Assembly (NCBI GenBank): GCA_017435365.1 | Contig: JAFSFD010000022.1 | Coordinates: 1 to 35,129 of the forward strand | Direction: 5' to 3' | DNA: 35,129 bases | Source of the DNA: Akkermansia sp. | GTDB lineage: Bacteria; Verrucomicrobiota; Verrucomicrobiia; Verrucomicrobiales; Akkermansiaceae | Part shown: positions 27,231 through 35,125 of the stretch, piece after piece | Numbering within the stretch: position 1 is the stretch's first letter | How the letters are laid out: every line of letters starts with the position of its first letter | Notes under the pieces: model-generated | Database searches by the model: none | What the model was told of the DNA's origin: nothing | Seen by the model: only the letters and a program-made list of their open reading frames with translations | Made by a program: the position numbers and the translations under genes

Positions 27231-28856
27231 TCAAGCCTGCTGGGCGGCCTTGCGGGCGGCCTTTTCGGCAGCCTTGGCGGCCTTGGCAGCCATCTTCTCC
27301 TTCTCCTCGGCAGAGAGGATGCGGGGGAACACCGGCGAGGGAGCCTGCACGCTGTGGCCATCCTTCACCAGCCCCCAGGCCATGGTCTGCGGGGTCAGGC
27401 CGCACAGGTCAAGCTGAAGCTGGGAAAGGATGCGGGCAGATGCCTCCGGCAGCACGCAGCCCAGCAGGAAGCCGACCTGGGCGCAGCACTCCAACAGGTG
27501 GGCAAGCACGCGCTGCAGCTCCGGCAGCTTGCTTTCATCCTTAGCCAGAGCCCAGGGCTGCTTCTGCTCGATATAGCTGTTGCACAGGCCCACATGGGCA
27601 TTAAGCGCAGCCAGGGCGTCAGCCGTGTTATAGCTGTTCATGCAATCGGCAAACTTGCTCACCGTGGCGCTCATGCTCTCGCGCAGCGCGGCGGAAAGCT
27701 CATCATCCCCGGCGCCGGTGGTGACGGTGCCGCCACAGTAGCGCACGCACATGTTGAGTGAGCGGTTGCAGAGGTTGCCGATATCATTGGCCAGCTCCGT
27801 GTTGTAAATCATCTTCATGCGCTCCGGGTCGAAGTCACTGTCGTAGCCTGTCTTGGTATCGCGCACCAGGTAATAGCGCACAGCCTCGGCGCCGAAAGCA
27901 TCGCACAGGTCGTTCGGGTCTACGATATTGCCCAGGGATTTGGACATCTTCTCGCCCTTGATGTTCAGCCAGCCATGCACCAGCAGCGCGGGCATCTGCT
28001 CATCTGCAAAGCCCATGGCATGCAGCATGCACAGCCAGTAGATACCGTGCGCAGGCACCAGAATATCCTTGCCAATCACCTCACAGGCGGCAGGCCACAG
28101 CTTGCCGAACTCCGGCAATCCGGAGCCCTCGGCGGCCTTGTAGCCGGCGAAGGAAATGTAGTTCACCAGAGCATCGAACCACACATAGGTCACGAAATCC
28201 GGGTCGAAAGGCAGCGGAATGCCCCAGGACAAGCGATCCTTCGGGCGGGAGATGCAGAGGTCAACGCCGGCGGCGCGCTCAATGGCATTCAGCAGGTCCT
28301 GGCGGCGGAACTCAGGAGTCACCACAGAGGGGTGATTCGTCACATATTCCTTCAGCCACTCCACCTGCTGGCTGAGGTTGAAATACCAGTTTTCCTCCTC
28401 CAGCTCCACGACTTCGCCCCATTCCGGGCCGAACTCGCCCTGCTCATTGCGCTCCTTGTCCGTCAGGAACTGCTCCTGGCGGATAGAATAGAAACCCTTG
28501 TAGCCCTTCTTGTACAGGCAGCCCTTCTCCTTCAGGTCACTCAGGATAGCCTGCACACAGGCCTTGTGGCGGGCATCCGTGGTGGCGGCCCAGCCATCAT
28601 ACTGAATCCCGAGACGCTCCCAGAGGGCGATGAACTTCTGCGTCACCATATCGGCATATTCCTGCGGCTGCATGCCCGCGGCCTCTGCCTTCTGCTGCAC
28701 CTTCTGGCCGTGCTGGTCCACACCCGTCAGGAAGAACACCTCTTCGCCACACATTCGGTGCCAGCGAGCCAGAACATCTGCCAGTACCTTCTCATACGCA
28801 TGCCCGATGTGGGGTGCGCCGTTTGTGTAGTCAATTGCTGTCGTAATGTAGAACAT
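27231..28856 (-). CDS. metG: methionyl-tRNA synthetase
   Basis: The 541-residue class I synthetase charges tRNA-Met. PHIGHAY carries the HIGH motif (16-19), and KMSKS is at 303-307. The N-terminus FYITTAIDYTNGAPHIGHAYE and the absence of a CxxC zinc knuckle indicate the zinc-free MetG form. There is no C-terminal EMAPII-like tRNA-binding domain; the protein ends instead in an Ala/Lys-rich helical tail of about 25 residues (EKEKMAAKAAKAAEKAAR...). The start lies 9 nt after a strong -10 box. Confidence 0.96.
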   Translation of the reverse strand: MFYITTAIDYTNGAPHIGHAYEKVLADVLARWHRMCGEEVFFLTGVDQHGQKVQQKAEAAGMQPQEYADMVTQKFIALWERLGIQYDGWAATTDARHKACVQAILSDLKEKGCLYKKGYKGFYSIRQEQFLTDKERNEQGEFGPEWGEVVELEEENWYFNLSQQVEWLKEYVTNHPSVVTPEFRRQDLLNAIERAAGVDLCISRPKDRLSWGIPLPFDPDFVTYVWFDALVNYISFAGYKAAEGSGLPEFGKLWPAACEVIGKDILVPAHGIYWLCMLHAMGFADEQMPALLVHGWLNIKGEKMSKSLGNIVDPNDLCDAFGAEAVRYYLVRDTKTGYDSDFDPERMKMIYNTELANDIGNLCNRSLNMCVRYCGGTVTTGAGDDELSAALRESMSATVSKFADCMNSYNTADALAALNAHVGLCNSYIEQKQPWALAKDESKLPELQRVLAHLLECCAQVGFLLGCVLPEASARILSQLQLDLCGLTPQTMAWGLVKDGHSVQAPSPVFPRILSAEEKEKMAAKAAKAAEKAARKAAQQA

Positions 28857-28865
28857 AGCGCGGCT

Positions 28866-28894
28866 ATTCTATCACGCGAAAATCCCCGAATCAA
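28866..28894 (-). promoter_or_regulatory. promoter of metG, near-leaderless
   Basis: On the minus strand TTGATT, a 17-bp spacer and TAGAAT are followed by 9 nt before the ATG at 28856. It is divergent from the CDF transporter promoter. Confidence 0.65.
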
Positions 28895-28943
28895 GCGCAA
28901 TCTGGTGTATGCCACAGCCAGTGTTTCCTGGAATTATTCCAGC

Positions 28944-28972
28944 TTGACTATACGGGACAAAACATGTAGAGT
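28944..28972 (+). promoter_or_regulatory. promoter of the CDF transporter, leaderless
   Basis: TTGACT, a 17-bp spacer and TAGAGT are followed by 7 nt before the ATG at 28980. The predicted transcription start coincides with the start codon. Confidence 0.6.
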
Positions 28973-28979
28973 CTTGTGT

Positions 28980-30383
28980 ATGGATGCAGACACGAAGAAG
29001 AGCGTAGCCGCATGGTCATCGGTGATATGGAGCGGCCTGCTGGCGCTGGTGAAGCTGGTGGTGGGCATTGTAACCGGTTCGCTCGGTATTCTTTCGGAGG
29101 CTCTGCACAGCGCACTGGATTTGGTGGCCGCGGGCGGCACCGTGTTTGCCGTAAAGGTAGCCGCCCAGCCCGCAGATGAGGAGCACCCCTACGGCCACGG
29201 AAAGGTAGAAAACCTCATGGCTCTGGGGGAGACCCTGCTGCTGCTGGCTACGGCGGCCTGGGTCATCATGGAAGCATTTGAGCGCATGGCCAGCTCTGAC
29301 CCCGCCGCGCTGGAGGTAAAGTTTTCATACTGGGCCTTCGGCGTCGTTATCCTCTCCATCGTGGTGGATGTGAACCGCGCCGCCATGCTCAAACGCGTGG
29401 CGAAGGAAACCCGCAGCGCCGCACTGGAAGCCGATGCCGCCCACTTTGCCACCGATATCTGGAGCAGCGCAGCCGTGCTGCTGGGTATCACCGGCGCCGC
29501 CATGGCCGATATGGCGGTGGAAGGCAGCTGGTTCCACTGGCTCCTGGTGAGGGCAGATGTGTTTGCCTCGCTGGTGGTAGCGCTGTTTATTCTGCATGTG
29601 TGCAAGGAGCTGGGGATGGAGGCCATCAACAACCTCATGGATAAGGCGAACGAGGAGGCCTCCGCCAGGGTATGCACCGCCATGGCCGAGCGCATGCCCA
29701 CCTACCCGGTCTCCAAGCTGCGTGTGCGGGAATCCGGCTCGCGCTATTATGTGGATATGGAGGTACAGGTGCCGCATAACCTGCATGTCGATACAGCTCA
29801 CGAAATAGCCGATGCCATCGAGGGGCTCGTGGCCCATGTGCTGGACGGCGCGGAAACCATGGTACACATGCAACCCGCCCACGATTTTCCCGATACGCCG
29901 GAATTCATCATCCGCCGCCTGGCGCTGGCCCACCGTTTCGGTGTGCATGGACTGGTGCTGCTGCACACGGACGATGGTAAGTTTGTGGTAGCCGTGGATC
30001 TGGAGCTCCCCTCCGGCGCCACGCTGGAATCCTGGCAGGTGGCCATCGAGGCTTTCCGCAAGGAGGTACTTCGCAATCTGAAGGCGGATGTCGTAGCCCT
30101 GCATGTGGAGCCCGACCTGCGCCGAGTGCCGGACTACTCCACCCCCCTGCCCGATGACTGGGACACCCTGGTGCGGGATGCCATGATTCGCCGCAGCGCC
30201 CCCCTGCCCACCAATATCAGCACTTACATCCGCGGCAACGAGAGGTTTTGCATCATCCGCATCCCCAGAGAAAACACCCTGACCGTTGAGGAAAGTCACG
30301 CCCGCCTCACTCGCCTTAACAAGAAACTCGCGGAGCACCTCCCGCCAGTGGCCCGCATCCTTGTAACCTACGACGAAGCTTGA
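28980..30383 (+). CDS. cation diffusion facilitator (CDF) transporter with extended C-terminus
   Basis: The 467-residue inner membrane protein should export divalent metal by proton exchange. About six spans fill residues 8-200. The metal site residues are HSALD in TM2 (His43, Asp47) and HFATD in TM5 (His155, Asp159); HxxxD at both places is the pattern associated with zinc-type CDFs. HPYGHGK at 69-75 is another family mark. A cytoplasmic domain of the usual kind spans about 220-300. A further ~165 residues follow and look like a second, related alpha/beta domain, making it longer than FieF-type proteins (about 300). The start at 28980 fits the promoter; a much longer in-frame reading covers metG in antisense. 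Confidence 0.88.
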   Translation: MDADTKKSVAAWSSVIWSGLLALVKLVVGIVTGSLGILSEALHSALDLVAAGGTVFAVKVAAQPADEEHPYGHGKVENLMALGETLLLLATAAWVIMEAFERMASSDPAALEVKFSYWAFGVVILSIVVDVNRAAMLKRVAKETRSAALEADAAHFATDIWSSAAVLLGITGAAMADMAVEGSWFHWLLVRADVFASLVVALFILHVCKELGMEAINNLMDKANEEASARVCTAMAERMPTYPVSKLRVRESGSRYYVDMEVQVPHNLHVDTAHEIADAIEGLVAHVLDGAETMVHMQPAHDFPDTPEFIIRRLALAHRFGVHGLVLLHTDDGKFVVAVDLELPSGATLESWQVAIEAFRKEVLRNLKADVVALHVEPDLRRVPDYSTPLPDDWDTLVRDAMIRRSAPLPTNISTYIRGNERFCIIRIPRENTLTVEESHARLTRLNKKLAEHLPPVARILVTYDEA

Positions 30384-30390
30384 TTTTTTG

Positions 30391-30418
30391 TTGACTGCAC
30401 GCCACATTGTGTTATAAT
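30391..30418 (+). promoter_or_regulatory. promoter of the PUR-type protein
   Basis: TTGACT, a 16-bp spacer and TATAAT form the best sigma70-like match in the window. They lie 45 nt before the GTG at 30464, giving a leader of about 39 nt. Confidence 0.7.
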
Positions 30419-30463
30419 CGGCACCCATAGGGGTTTACGATAACCACCCCGGGTATAGAAACA

Positions 30464-30670
30464 GTGGACGACGATATCATTTGCACCGAAAAAATCATTG
30501 CTGACCGCAAGACATTCTTCCTGGACCTCAAGAGCAACGCTCGCGGGCGTGTGGTCCGCATCACCGAAAAGGTGAGCTCCAACCGCGACCGCATCATGGT
30601 TCCTGCAGAAATCCTCGATGATTTCATTGCTGCGCTGGAGGACATCCGCCGCGCCAACAATGAGAATTGA
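30464..30670 (+). CDS. PUR family (DUF3276-like) small DNA/RNA-binding protein
   Basis: The 68-residue protein reads ICTEKIIADRKTFFLDLK, then a strand with GRVVRITEKV and a helix DDFIAALEDI. This beta-rich then helical layout and the RKTFFLDL core match bacterial PUR-alpha-like proteins (DUF3276), which bind single-stranded nucleic acid. It starts with GTG; no in-frame ATG is available between it and the upstream stop at 30428. It appears monocistronic. Confidence 0.75.
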   Translation: MDDDIICTEKIIADRKTFFLDLKSNARGRVVRITEKVSSNRDRIMVPAEILDDFIAALEDIRRANNEN

Positions 30671-30676
30671 TTGACC

Positions 30677-30699
30677 TTTTCCGCACTTACTGCGGAAAA
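30677..30699. other. hairpin after the PUR gene
   Basis: A perfect 8-bp stem (TTTTCCGC / GCGGAAAA) has a 7-nt loop. It is 6 bp after the stop. The + strand 3' side is A-rich rather than U-rich, so it is not a standard terminator in that direction. Confidence 0.45.
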
Positions 30700-30737
30700 A
30701 AAATATACTTTGTTAGTAGGATTGACGGACATTTGTC

Positions 30738-30766
30738 TGGACAAGCCTCTTCTTTTGTGCTTTAAT
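30738..30766 (+). promoter_or_regulatory. possible promoter of the GT5-like/GH57 operon
   Basis: TGGACA, a 17-bp spacer and TTTAAT lie 57 nt before the ATG at 30824, giving a leader of about 50 nt. Confidence 0.45.
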
Positions 30767-30823
30767 TCCGGCGAGAACGAAGCATATTAACTACTCCATT
30801 CAACTTTAAACAACACGCTGATT

Positions 30824-32122
30824 ATGAGGAAGATAAAAGTATTAAAACTAGGCTGGGAGTTCCCGCCGCTGATTAACGGCGGACTGGGCGTGGCGTGCAT
30901 GGGGATTTCACGAGCGCTTTCCCAGAAAGTGGAACTGAATGTGATTGTGCCGAAGGCTGCACCTGAGGCAAAGTACGATGGTTTTGAACTGCTGGGAGTG
31001 AACAACCTGACGCTCGAGCAGATGGAAACACAGGAAGAAGAGTACACCTACGAAAGTTTCACCGTGGTGGGCAAAGCTCCTGTGAATCTGGATCCGTACG
31101 CCTGCACGGAAGGCACGCCGGGCAACATCACCTTCACCAAGGAAGGCAAGCTGCTCTTCTCCCGCGTTCATAAGGCAGATTTGGAGTTATTCACCGGCAA
31201 GGAAGACCTGTACGCCGGCGACCTGGCACGCAAAGTCATTGAATTCTCGAAGATTTGCGCCGTCATGGCCCGCAAGTATGATTTCGATGTGGTGCATGCG
31301 CACGACTGGATGACCTACCTGGCTGGCGTGGAGGTGAAGAAGGCTACCGGCAAGCCGCTGGTGGTGCACCTGCACGCCTCGCAGTTCGACCGCGCCGGCG
31401 CTGATGCCCGCGGCTGGATTTATGACATCGAGAAATACGGCATGGAACAGGCAGATGCGGTGATTCCCGTCTCCAAGTACACGGGCACCATCGCTGCCGG
31501 CCACTATGGCATCGACCCCGCCAAGATTTTCCCGGTGCATAACGGTGCAGACCCAGTGCACGTATTCCACAGCAAGAAGAAATTCCCGGAGAAGTTGGTG
31601 CTCTTCCTCGGCCGACTCACGGCACAGAAAGGCCCGGAGTTCTTCCTGCAGATTGCCGCCAAAGTGCTGGAGCAGACGGACAACGTACGCTTCGTGATGG
31701 CCGGCACCGGCGAGAAGCTCCGCCAGCTCATCGAGACGGGCGCCTTCCACGGCGTGGGCGATAAGTTCCACTTCACCGGTTTCCTGAACAAGCAGAAGGT
31801 GAACGAACTGCTCTCCATGACGGATGTATACTGCATGCCCTCCGTATCCGAGCCCTTCGGGCTTTCCGCGCTGGAAGCCGCGCAGTTCAACATTCCGGCC
31901 GTCATCTCGAAGCAGAGCGGCGTGGCGGAAGTGATGAAGGGCGCCCTGAAGGCAGATTTCTGGGATGTGAACATGATGGCCAAGCACATCGTGGATCTGG
32001 TGACGGATGAAGAGCTCTACAAGCAAGTTGCGGAGCAGAGCGCCCAGGACATCAAGAACTCCAACTGGGAAACCGCCGCAGACAAGATGATACGCGTCTA
32101 CCACCACGTTCTCGGCTGGTAA
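30824..32122 (+). CDS. glycogen/starch synthase-like glycosyltransferase (GT5/GT4)
   Basis: The 432-residue GT-B enzyme begins KVLKLGWEFPPLINGGLGV, which corresponds to the donor-binding N-terminal loop of starch-synthase-type enzymes. VVHAHDW, VHNGAD, LFLGRLTAQKGPEFFL and SVSEPFGLSALEA are the other GT-B landmarks, the last carrying the catalytic-region Glu. It is shorter than classical GlgA (about 480). Together with the GH57 gene 27 bp downstream it resembles glucan synthase-GH57 pairs seen in Bacteroidota. A role in alpha-glucan storage is likely but inferred. Confidence 0.85.
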   Translation: MRKIKVLKLGWEFPPLINGGLGVACMGISRALSQKVELNVIVPKAAPEAKYDGFELLGVNNLTLEQMETQEEEYTYESFTVVGKAPVNLDPYACTEGTPGNITFTKEGKLLFSRVHKADLELFTGKEDLYAGDLARKVIEFSKICAVMARKYDFDVVHAHDWMTYLAGVEVKKATGKPLVVHLHASQFDRAGADARGWIYDIEKYGMEQADAVIPVSKYTGTIAAGHYGIDPAKIFPVHNGADPVHVFHSKKKFPEKLVLFLGRLTAQKGPEFFLQIAAKVLEQTDNVRFVMAGTGEKLRQLIETGAFHGVGDKFHFTGFLNKQKVNELLSMTDVYCMPSVSEPFGLSALEAAQFNIPAVISKQSGVAEVMKGALKADFWDVNMMAKHIVDLVTDEELYKQVAEQSAQDIKNSNWETAADKMIRVYHHVLGW

Positions 32123-32149
32123 CAACAACTAACCCCTTTATACCACACA

Positions 32150-33334
32150 ATGAACATTACGCTCACATTTCACGCGCATCAGCCCAACCGACTGATACCG
32201 TACGACTTCTTCAAAATCGGCGAGCACGCATTCTACGAGGATGACCAGATGAACGGCCGCGTGCTCAGCGCCGTGGCCGAGCGCTGCTACCTGCCCGCCA
32301 ACCGCATGATGAAGCAGCTCATCGAGCTTTCCGATGGTAAGTTCAAGTTTGCACTGGCTATCTCCGGCGTGATTCTGGAGCAGGCCAGATACCACCGCCC
32401 GGACCTCATCACCTCCTTCCAGGAGCTGGCCGAGACCGGCTGCGTGGAGTTCCTGGCCATGCCCTACTATGCCTCCCTGGCCTCCCTGTATTCAACCGGT
32501 GAGTTTGCCGAGCAGGTGGAGGAACACTGCGACCTCATCGAAGAACTCTTCGGGCAGCGCCCCACCGTATTGTGGAACACCGGCATGCTTTACTCCAACG
32601 CCATTGCTGCCCAGGCCTATGACATGGGCTTCGAGGGTATCATGGCCGATGGCAGCGGCCGCATGATGAGCAACCGCAACACCAACAACCTGCAGTGTGC
32701 CCCGCTCATTGACAAGACGAAGACCCTGCTGCGCCACCGCCACCTCTCCAACGACCTGGCCAACCGCCGCACCGACCCCGGCTGGAGCGAGTACCCGCTC
32801 TCCCCCTACACCTTCGTCGAGTGGCTGAACGCTGAGCAAGGCCAGGTGGTGAATATCTCCATGGACTACGAGACACTCGGCGAACGACAGTCAGACAGCA
32901 CCGGCGTGTTCGAGTTCTGGCGCACCATGATTACCGCCGCCCTCTTTGCCGGCAACGAGTTCTACACCCCGGGTGAAGCCGTGCGCACCTTCCCGTCCAC
33001 AGGCACGCTGAACTGCCCGAACCCGGTGAGTTGCTCCACCTACGGCACTACCACCCACTGGAACGGCAACGTGATGCAGCAGGAAGCCATCAAGAAGATA
33101 TACGACCTCGAAAGCGCCGTCAAGGCCAGCGAGGACCGGGATATGATTCACGTGTGGCGCAAGTTGCAGAGTGCAGACCATTTCCACTACATGGAGAAGA
33201 GCAATGGTTTCACCCCCTACCCCTCGCCTTACGATGCGTACATCTACTACATGAACGCCCTGGCCGACCTGCAGGTGCGAGTCAAGCGCGAGGCTGAGCT
33301 CATCCACAAGGCCGCAAAGGTCACAATGGCCTGA
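32150..33334 (+). CDS. GH57 alpha-amylase-like protein lacking the usual nucleophile
   Basis: The 394-residue protein belongs to family GH57. The N-terminal HAHQP (8-12) is conserved region 1, CVEFLAMPYYASLASL is region 2, and MDYETLGERQ contains the expected acid Asp239. Region 3 normally reads like RNTELIYND with the nucleophile Glu. Here it reads WNTGMLYSN, with Gly145 at that position. Known alpha-amylase-like GH57 homologues lacking catalytic residues have been described, so this may be non-hydrolytic or use another residue. The start context is CCACACAATG. Co-expression with the upstream glucan synthase is likely. Confidence 0.85.
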   Translation: MNITLTFHAHQPNRLIPYDFFKIGEHAFYEDDQMNGRVLSAVAERCYLPANRMMKQLIELSDGKFKFALAISGVILEQARYHRPDLITSFQELAETGCVEFLAMPYYASLASLYSTGEFAEQVEEHCDLIEELFGQRPTVLWNTGMLYSNAIAAQAYDMGFEGIMADGSGRMMSNRNTNNLQCAPLIDKTKTLLRHRHLSNDLANRRTDPGWSEYPLSPYTFVEWLNAEQGQVVNISMDYETLGERQSDSTGVFEFWRTMITAALFAGNEFYTPGEAVRTFPSTGTLNCPNPVSCSTYGTTTHWNGNVMQQEAIKKIYDLESAVKASEDRDMIHVWRKLQSADHFHYMEKSNGFTPYPSPYDAYIYYMNALADLQVRVKREAELIHKAAKVTMA

Positions 33335-33398
33335 GCCACGAAATCCCCCGCTTTCACAGAAGCCGCTGTCAGATTTCGAGTCAGGAAACGCTAAAAAC

Positions 33399-33583
33399 TC
33401 ACTAAATTGAGGTTTGTCCTTGTCGGGGCACGGGACTTCAGTCCCGAAATAACGGTGCTTCCAATCGTGACTGAAGTCCCGTGCTCCGACAGAGTTCCCC
33501 CACAAATTCCGATTTATCGAACAGAGGGGTGGATTCTTCCAAAAGACTGCTGATATTTCCATTGACTTACAAAATCTTTGGGA
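33399..33583. repeat. palindromic intergenic element, copy 2
   Basis: The 122-bp module (33399-33520) runs from TCACTAAAT to ATTTATCGA and holds the hairpin at 33423-33489. By hand alignment it is the reverse complement of the 20759-20880 module at 115 of 122 positions. The 63-bp arm after it (33521-33583, ending CTTTGGGA) aligns to the right arm of copy 1 in the same orientation. The left flank (33335-33398) has no clear match to copy 1. The intergenic region 33335-33683 holds nothing else except the promoter below. Confidence 0.9.
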
Positions 33584-33622
33584 CACGCGTGCGGGCTAAC
33601 GGAATCCGGCCAGCGTTTTTGC

Positions 33623-33651
33623 TTGACAAATCACCACCAATCAGGCAGATT
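33623..33651 (+). promoter_or_regulatory. possible promoter of the CysJ-like gene
   Basis: A perfect TTGACA, preceded by TTTTTGC, is followed after 17 bp by the weak -10 CAGATT (or GATTAT after 19 bp). It starts 39 bp after the palindromic element, much as the argG promoter does. Confidence 0.4.
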
Positions 33652-33683
33652 ATCGGTCAGTAGAAGTATATTTTTTCACTACA

Positions 33684-34811
33684 ATGGAACCGTACAGCAT
33701 GAAGAACCCGTTCCCAGCCACGGTGCTGGGAGTCCGCTCTGTTACCAAACCCGGCAGCGCCAAGGAAACCATCCACGTGGATTACTCCCTGGAGGGTTCC
33801 GGACTGACCTACACCACAGGTGATGCCCTGGGGGTGATTCCCTGCAACGATCCTGCCTTGGTGGATGCCCTGATTGCAGCTCTCGGGCTTGACCCTGCAG
33901 CCGAAGTGCCCACGCCCTGTGGCGAAACGGCTCCGCTGCGCGAGGCGCTCATCAGCTCCTACGATATCACCAACCTGAAGAAGGGCAACCTGACCAAATG
34001 GAACGCCGTGGCGAACAGCGAGAAACTGGCCGGTATTCTGGCCGATAAGGAAGCCCTCAAGGATTTCTGCTGGGGCCGCGACCTGCTCGACCTCGCTACC
34101 TGCCCCACCTGCAAAGCCACTTTCCCGGATGCTGCCTCCTTCGTGAGCATCCTCGGCAAGATTTCCCCGCGTCTGTACTCCATTGCCTCCAGCCCGGACG
34201 CCGTGCCCGGCCAGGTTTCCCTCTGCGTGGGTGCGGTGCGCTACACGACCAACGACCGCAAGCGCGGCGGCGTGTGCTCCACCTTCATGGCCGACCGCCT
34301 GCAGCCCGGCGACAAGGTGAAGGTGTTTGTGCACTGCAACAAGAACTTCCGCCTGCCCGAGGATGGCAACACCCCCATCATCATGGTGGGCCCCGGCACC
34401 GGCATTGCCCCCTTCCGCGCCTTCTGGCAGCAGCGCGTGGCCGACAACGCAGCCGGCCCCATGTGGCTCTTCTTCGGCAACCCCTACCAGGCCACCGATA
34501 ACTGCTACGAGGACGAGACCGCCCCGCTGGTGGAAAGCGGCAAGCTCAAGCTCTCCGTTGCCTGGAGCCGCGACCAGGCCTACAAGATTTACGTGCAGAA
34601 CCTCATGGAGCAGGACGGCGAGGAAATCTGGCAGTGGCTCGAGAAGGGTGCTGCTTTCTACATGTGTGGCGATGCCAACCGCATGGCCAAGGATGTGGAA
34701 AAGGCGCTGCTCGCCATCATTTCCAAGTACGGCAACCGCTCCGAAGAGGAAGCCGCTGCCTACCTGGCCGATATGAAGGCCGCCAAGCGTTATCAGAAAG
34801 ACGTTTATTAA
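33684..34811 (+). CDS. sulfite reductase flavoprotein-like (CysJ-type) FAD/NADPH reductase without flavodoxin domain
   Basis: The 375-residue protein matches the FAD- and NADPH-binding halves of CysJ and related diflavin reductases. FAD contacts are in RLYSIASSP and GGVCSTFMADRL; NADPH contacts are in GPGTGIAPFRAFWQQR and FYMCGDANRMAKDVEKAL; the C-terminus YQKDVY resembles the CysJ ending. The N-terminal flavodoxin (FMN) domain of about 200 residues is absent. It could deliver electrons from NADPH to a separate flavodoxin/ferredoxin or hemoprotein. No sulfite reductase hemoprotein gene is in the window. An alternative ATG lies at 33699 (MKNPFPATVLGV). Confidence 0.87.
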   Translation: MEPYSMKNPFPATVLGVRSVTKPGSAKETIHVDYSLEGSGLTYTTGDALGVIPCNDPALVDALIAALGLDPAAEVPTPCGETAPLREALISSYDITNLKKGNLTKWNAVANSEKLAGILADKEALKDFCWGRDLLDLATCPTCKATFPDAASFVSILGKISPRLYSIASSPDAVPGQVSLCVGAVRYTTNDRKRGGVCSTFMADRLQPGDKVKVFVHCNKNFRLPEDGNTPIIMVGPGTGIAPFRAFWQQRVADNAAGPMWLFFGNPYQATDNCYEDETAPLVESGKLKLSVAWSRDQAYKIYVQNLMEQDGEEIWQWLEKGAAFYMCGDANRMAKDVEKALLAIISKYGNRSEEEAAAYLADMKAAKRYQKDVY

Positions 34812-34813
34812 AT

Positions 34814-34841
34814 GCAGATTGCAGAACGCAGAATGCAGAAC
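34814..34841. repeat. heptamer tandem repeat GCAGAAY
   Basis: Four consecutive 7-bp units read GCAGATT, GCAGAAC, GCAGAAT and GCAGAAC, beginning 3 bp after the stop of the CysJ-like gene. Confidence 0.8.
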
Positions 34842-34851
34842 AAACAATGAG

Positions 34852-34869
34852 CGAGCTGCGTGCAGCTCG
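34852..34869. other. perfect 8-bp palindrome before the terminator
   Basis: CGAGCTGC and GCAGCTCG flank a 2-bp centre (GT). It sits between the heptamer repeat and the terminator and may fold with it in the transcript. Confidence 0.4.
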
Positions 34870-34880
34870 TGGACAGAAAA

Positions 34881-34909
34881 AAGCCTGAGCGTTGCTCAGG
34901 CTTTTTTTT
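34881..34909 (+). terminator. rho-independent terminator of the CysJ-like gene
   Basis: A perfect 10-bp stem (AAGCCTGAGC / GCTCAGGCTT) with a GTT loop is followed by a run of T. Confidence 0.88.
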
Positions 34910-35014
34910 ATTGCTCCGGCAATTATTGATGCGGCAATTAAAGATTGATGTGTTATCCGCATTGGTGGTGACGGACAAATTGGAATTGGGCGAGCCGCAG
35001 GCGAGCGGAAAATC

Positions 35015-35125
35015 AGCCCCGGCAGGGGCGTAAGAACACTAGCCGGGGGTAAGAGCGCGTCAGCGCTCGCAGCCCCCGGTATATTGAAAAAAATATCGGA
35101 GCCCCGGCAGGGGTGACAGAAAGCA
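35015..35125. repeat. GCCCCGGCAGGGG direct repeats around a nested hairpin
   Basis: AGCCCCGGCAGGGG occurs at 35015 and again at 35100, followed by related sequence (CGTAAGAACAC / TGACAGAAAGCAC). Between them is a hairpin (35042-35080) with outer arms CCGGGGG / CCCCCGG and an inner stem GAGCGC / GCGCTC. The region 34910-35129 has no gene. It looks like part of a dispersed intergenic repeat family cut by the window edge. Confidence 0.6.

Noticed and set aside
27975..28979. 335-codon in-frame extension upstream of the CDF transporter
   Set aside because: It is antisense to metG, includes the promoter region, and the CDF domain starts cleanly at 28980 next to a -10 box.
30677..30699. Hairpin after the PUR gene as a rho-independent terminator
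   Set aside because: On the + strand the stem is followed by A, not U; the T run is inside the 5' arm. It is kept only as an unassigned hairpin.
33657..34847. Minus-strand open frame of 396 codons
   Set aside because: Antisense to the CysJ-like gene, which has intact FAD and NADPH motifs; the reverse frame has no recognisable domain.
34847..34888. Tiny 13-codon frame (MSELRAARGQKKA) ending in the terminator
   Set aside because: It overlaps the palindrome and the terminator stem and has no ribosome site. It could be a leader peptide in principle, but no downstream gene is present to regulate.
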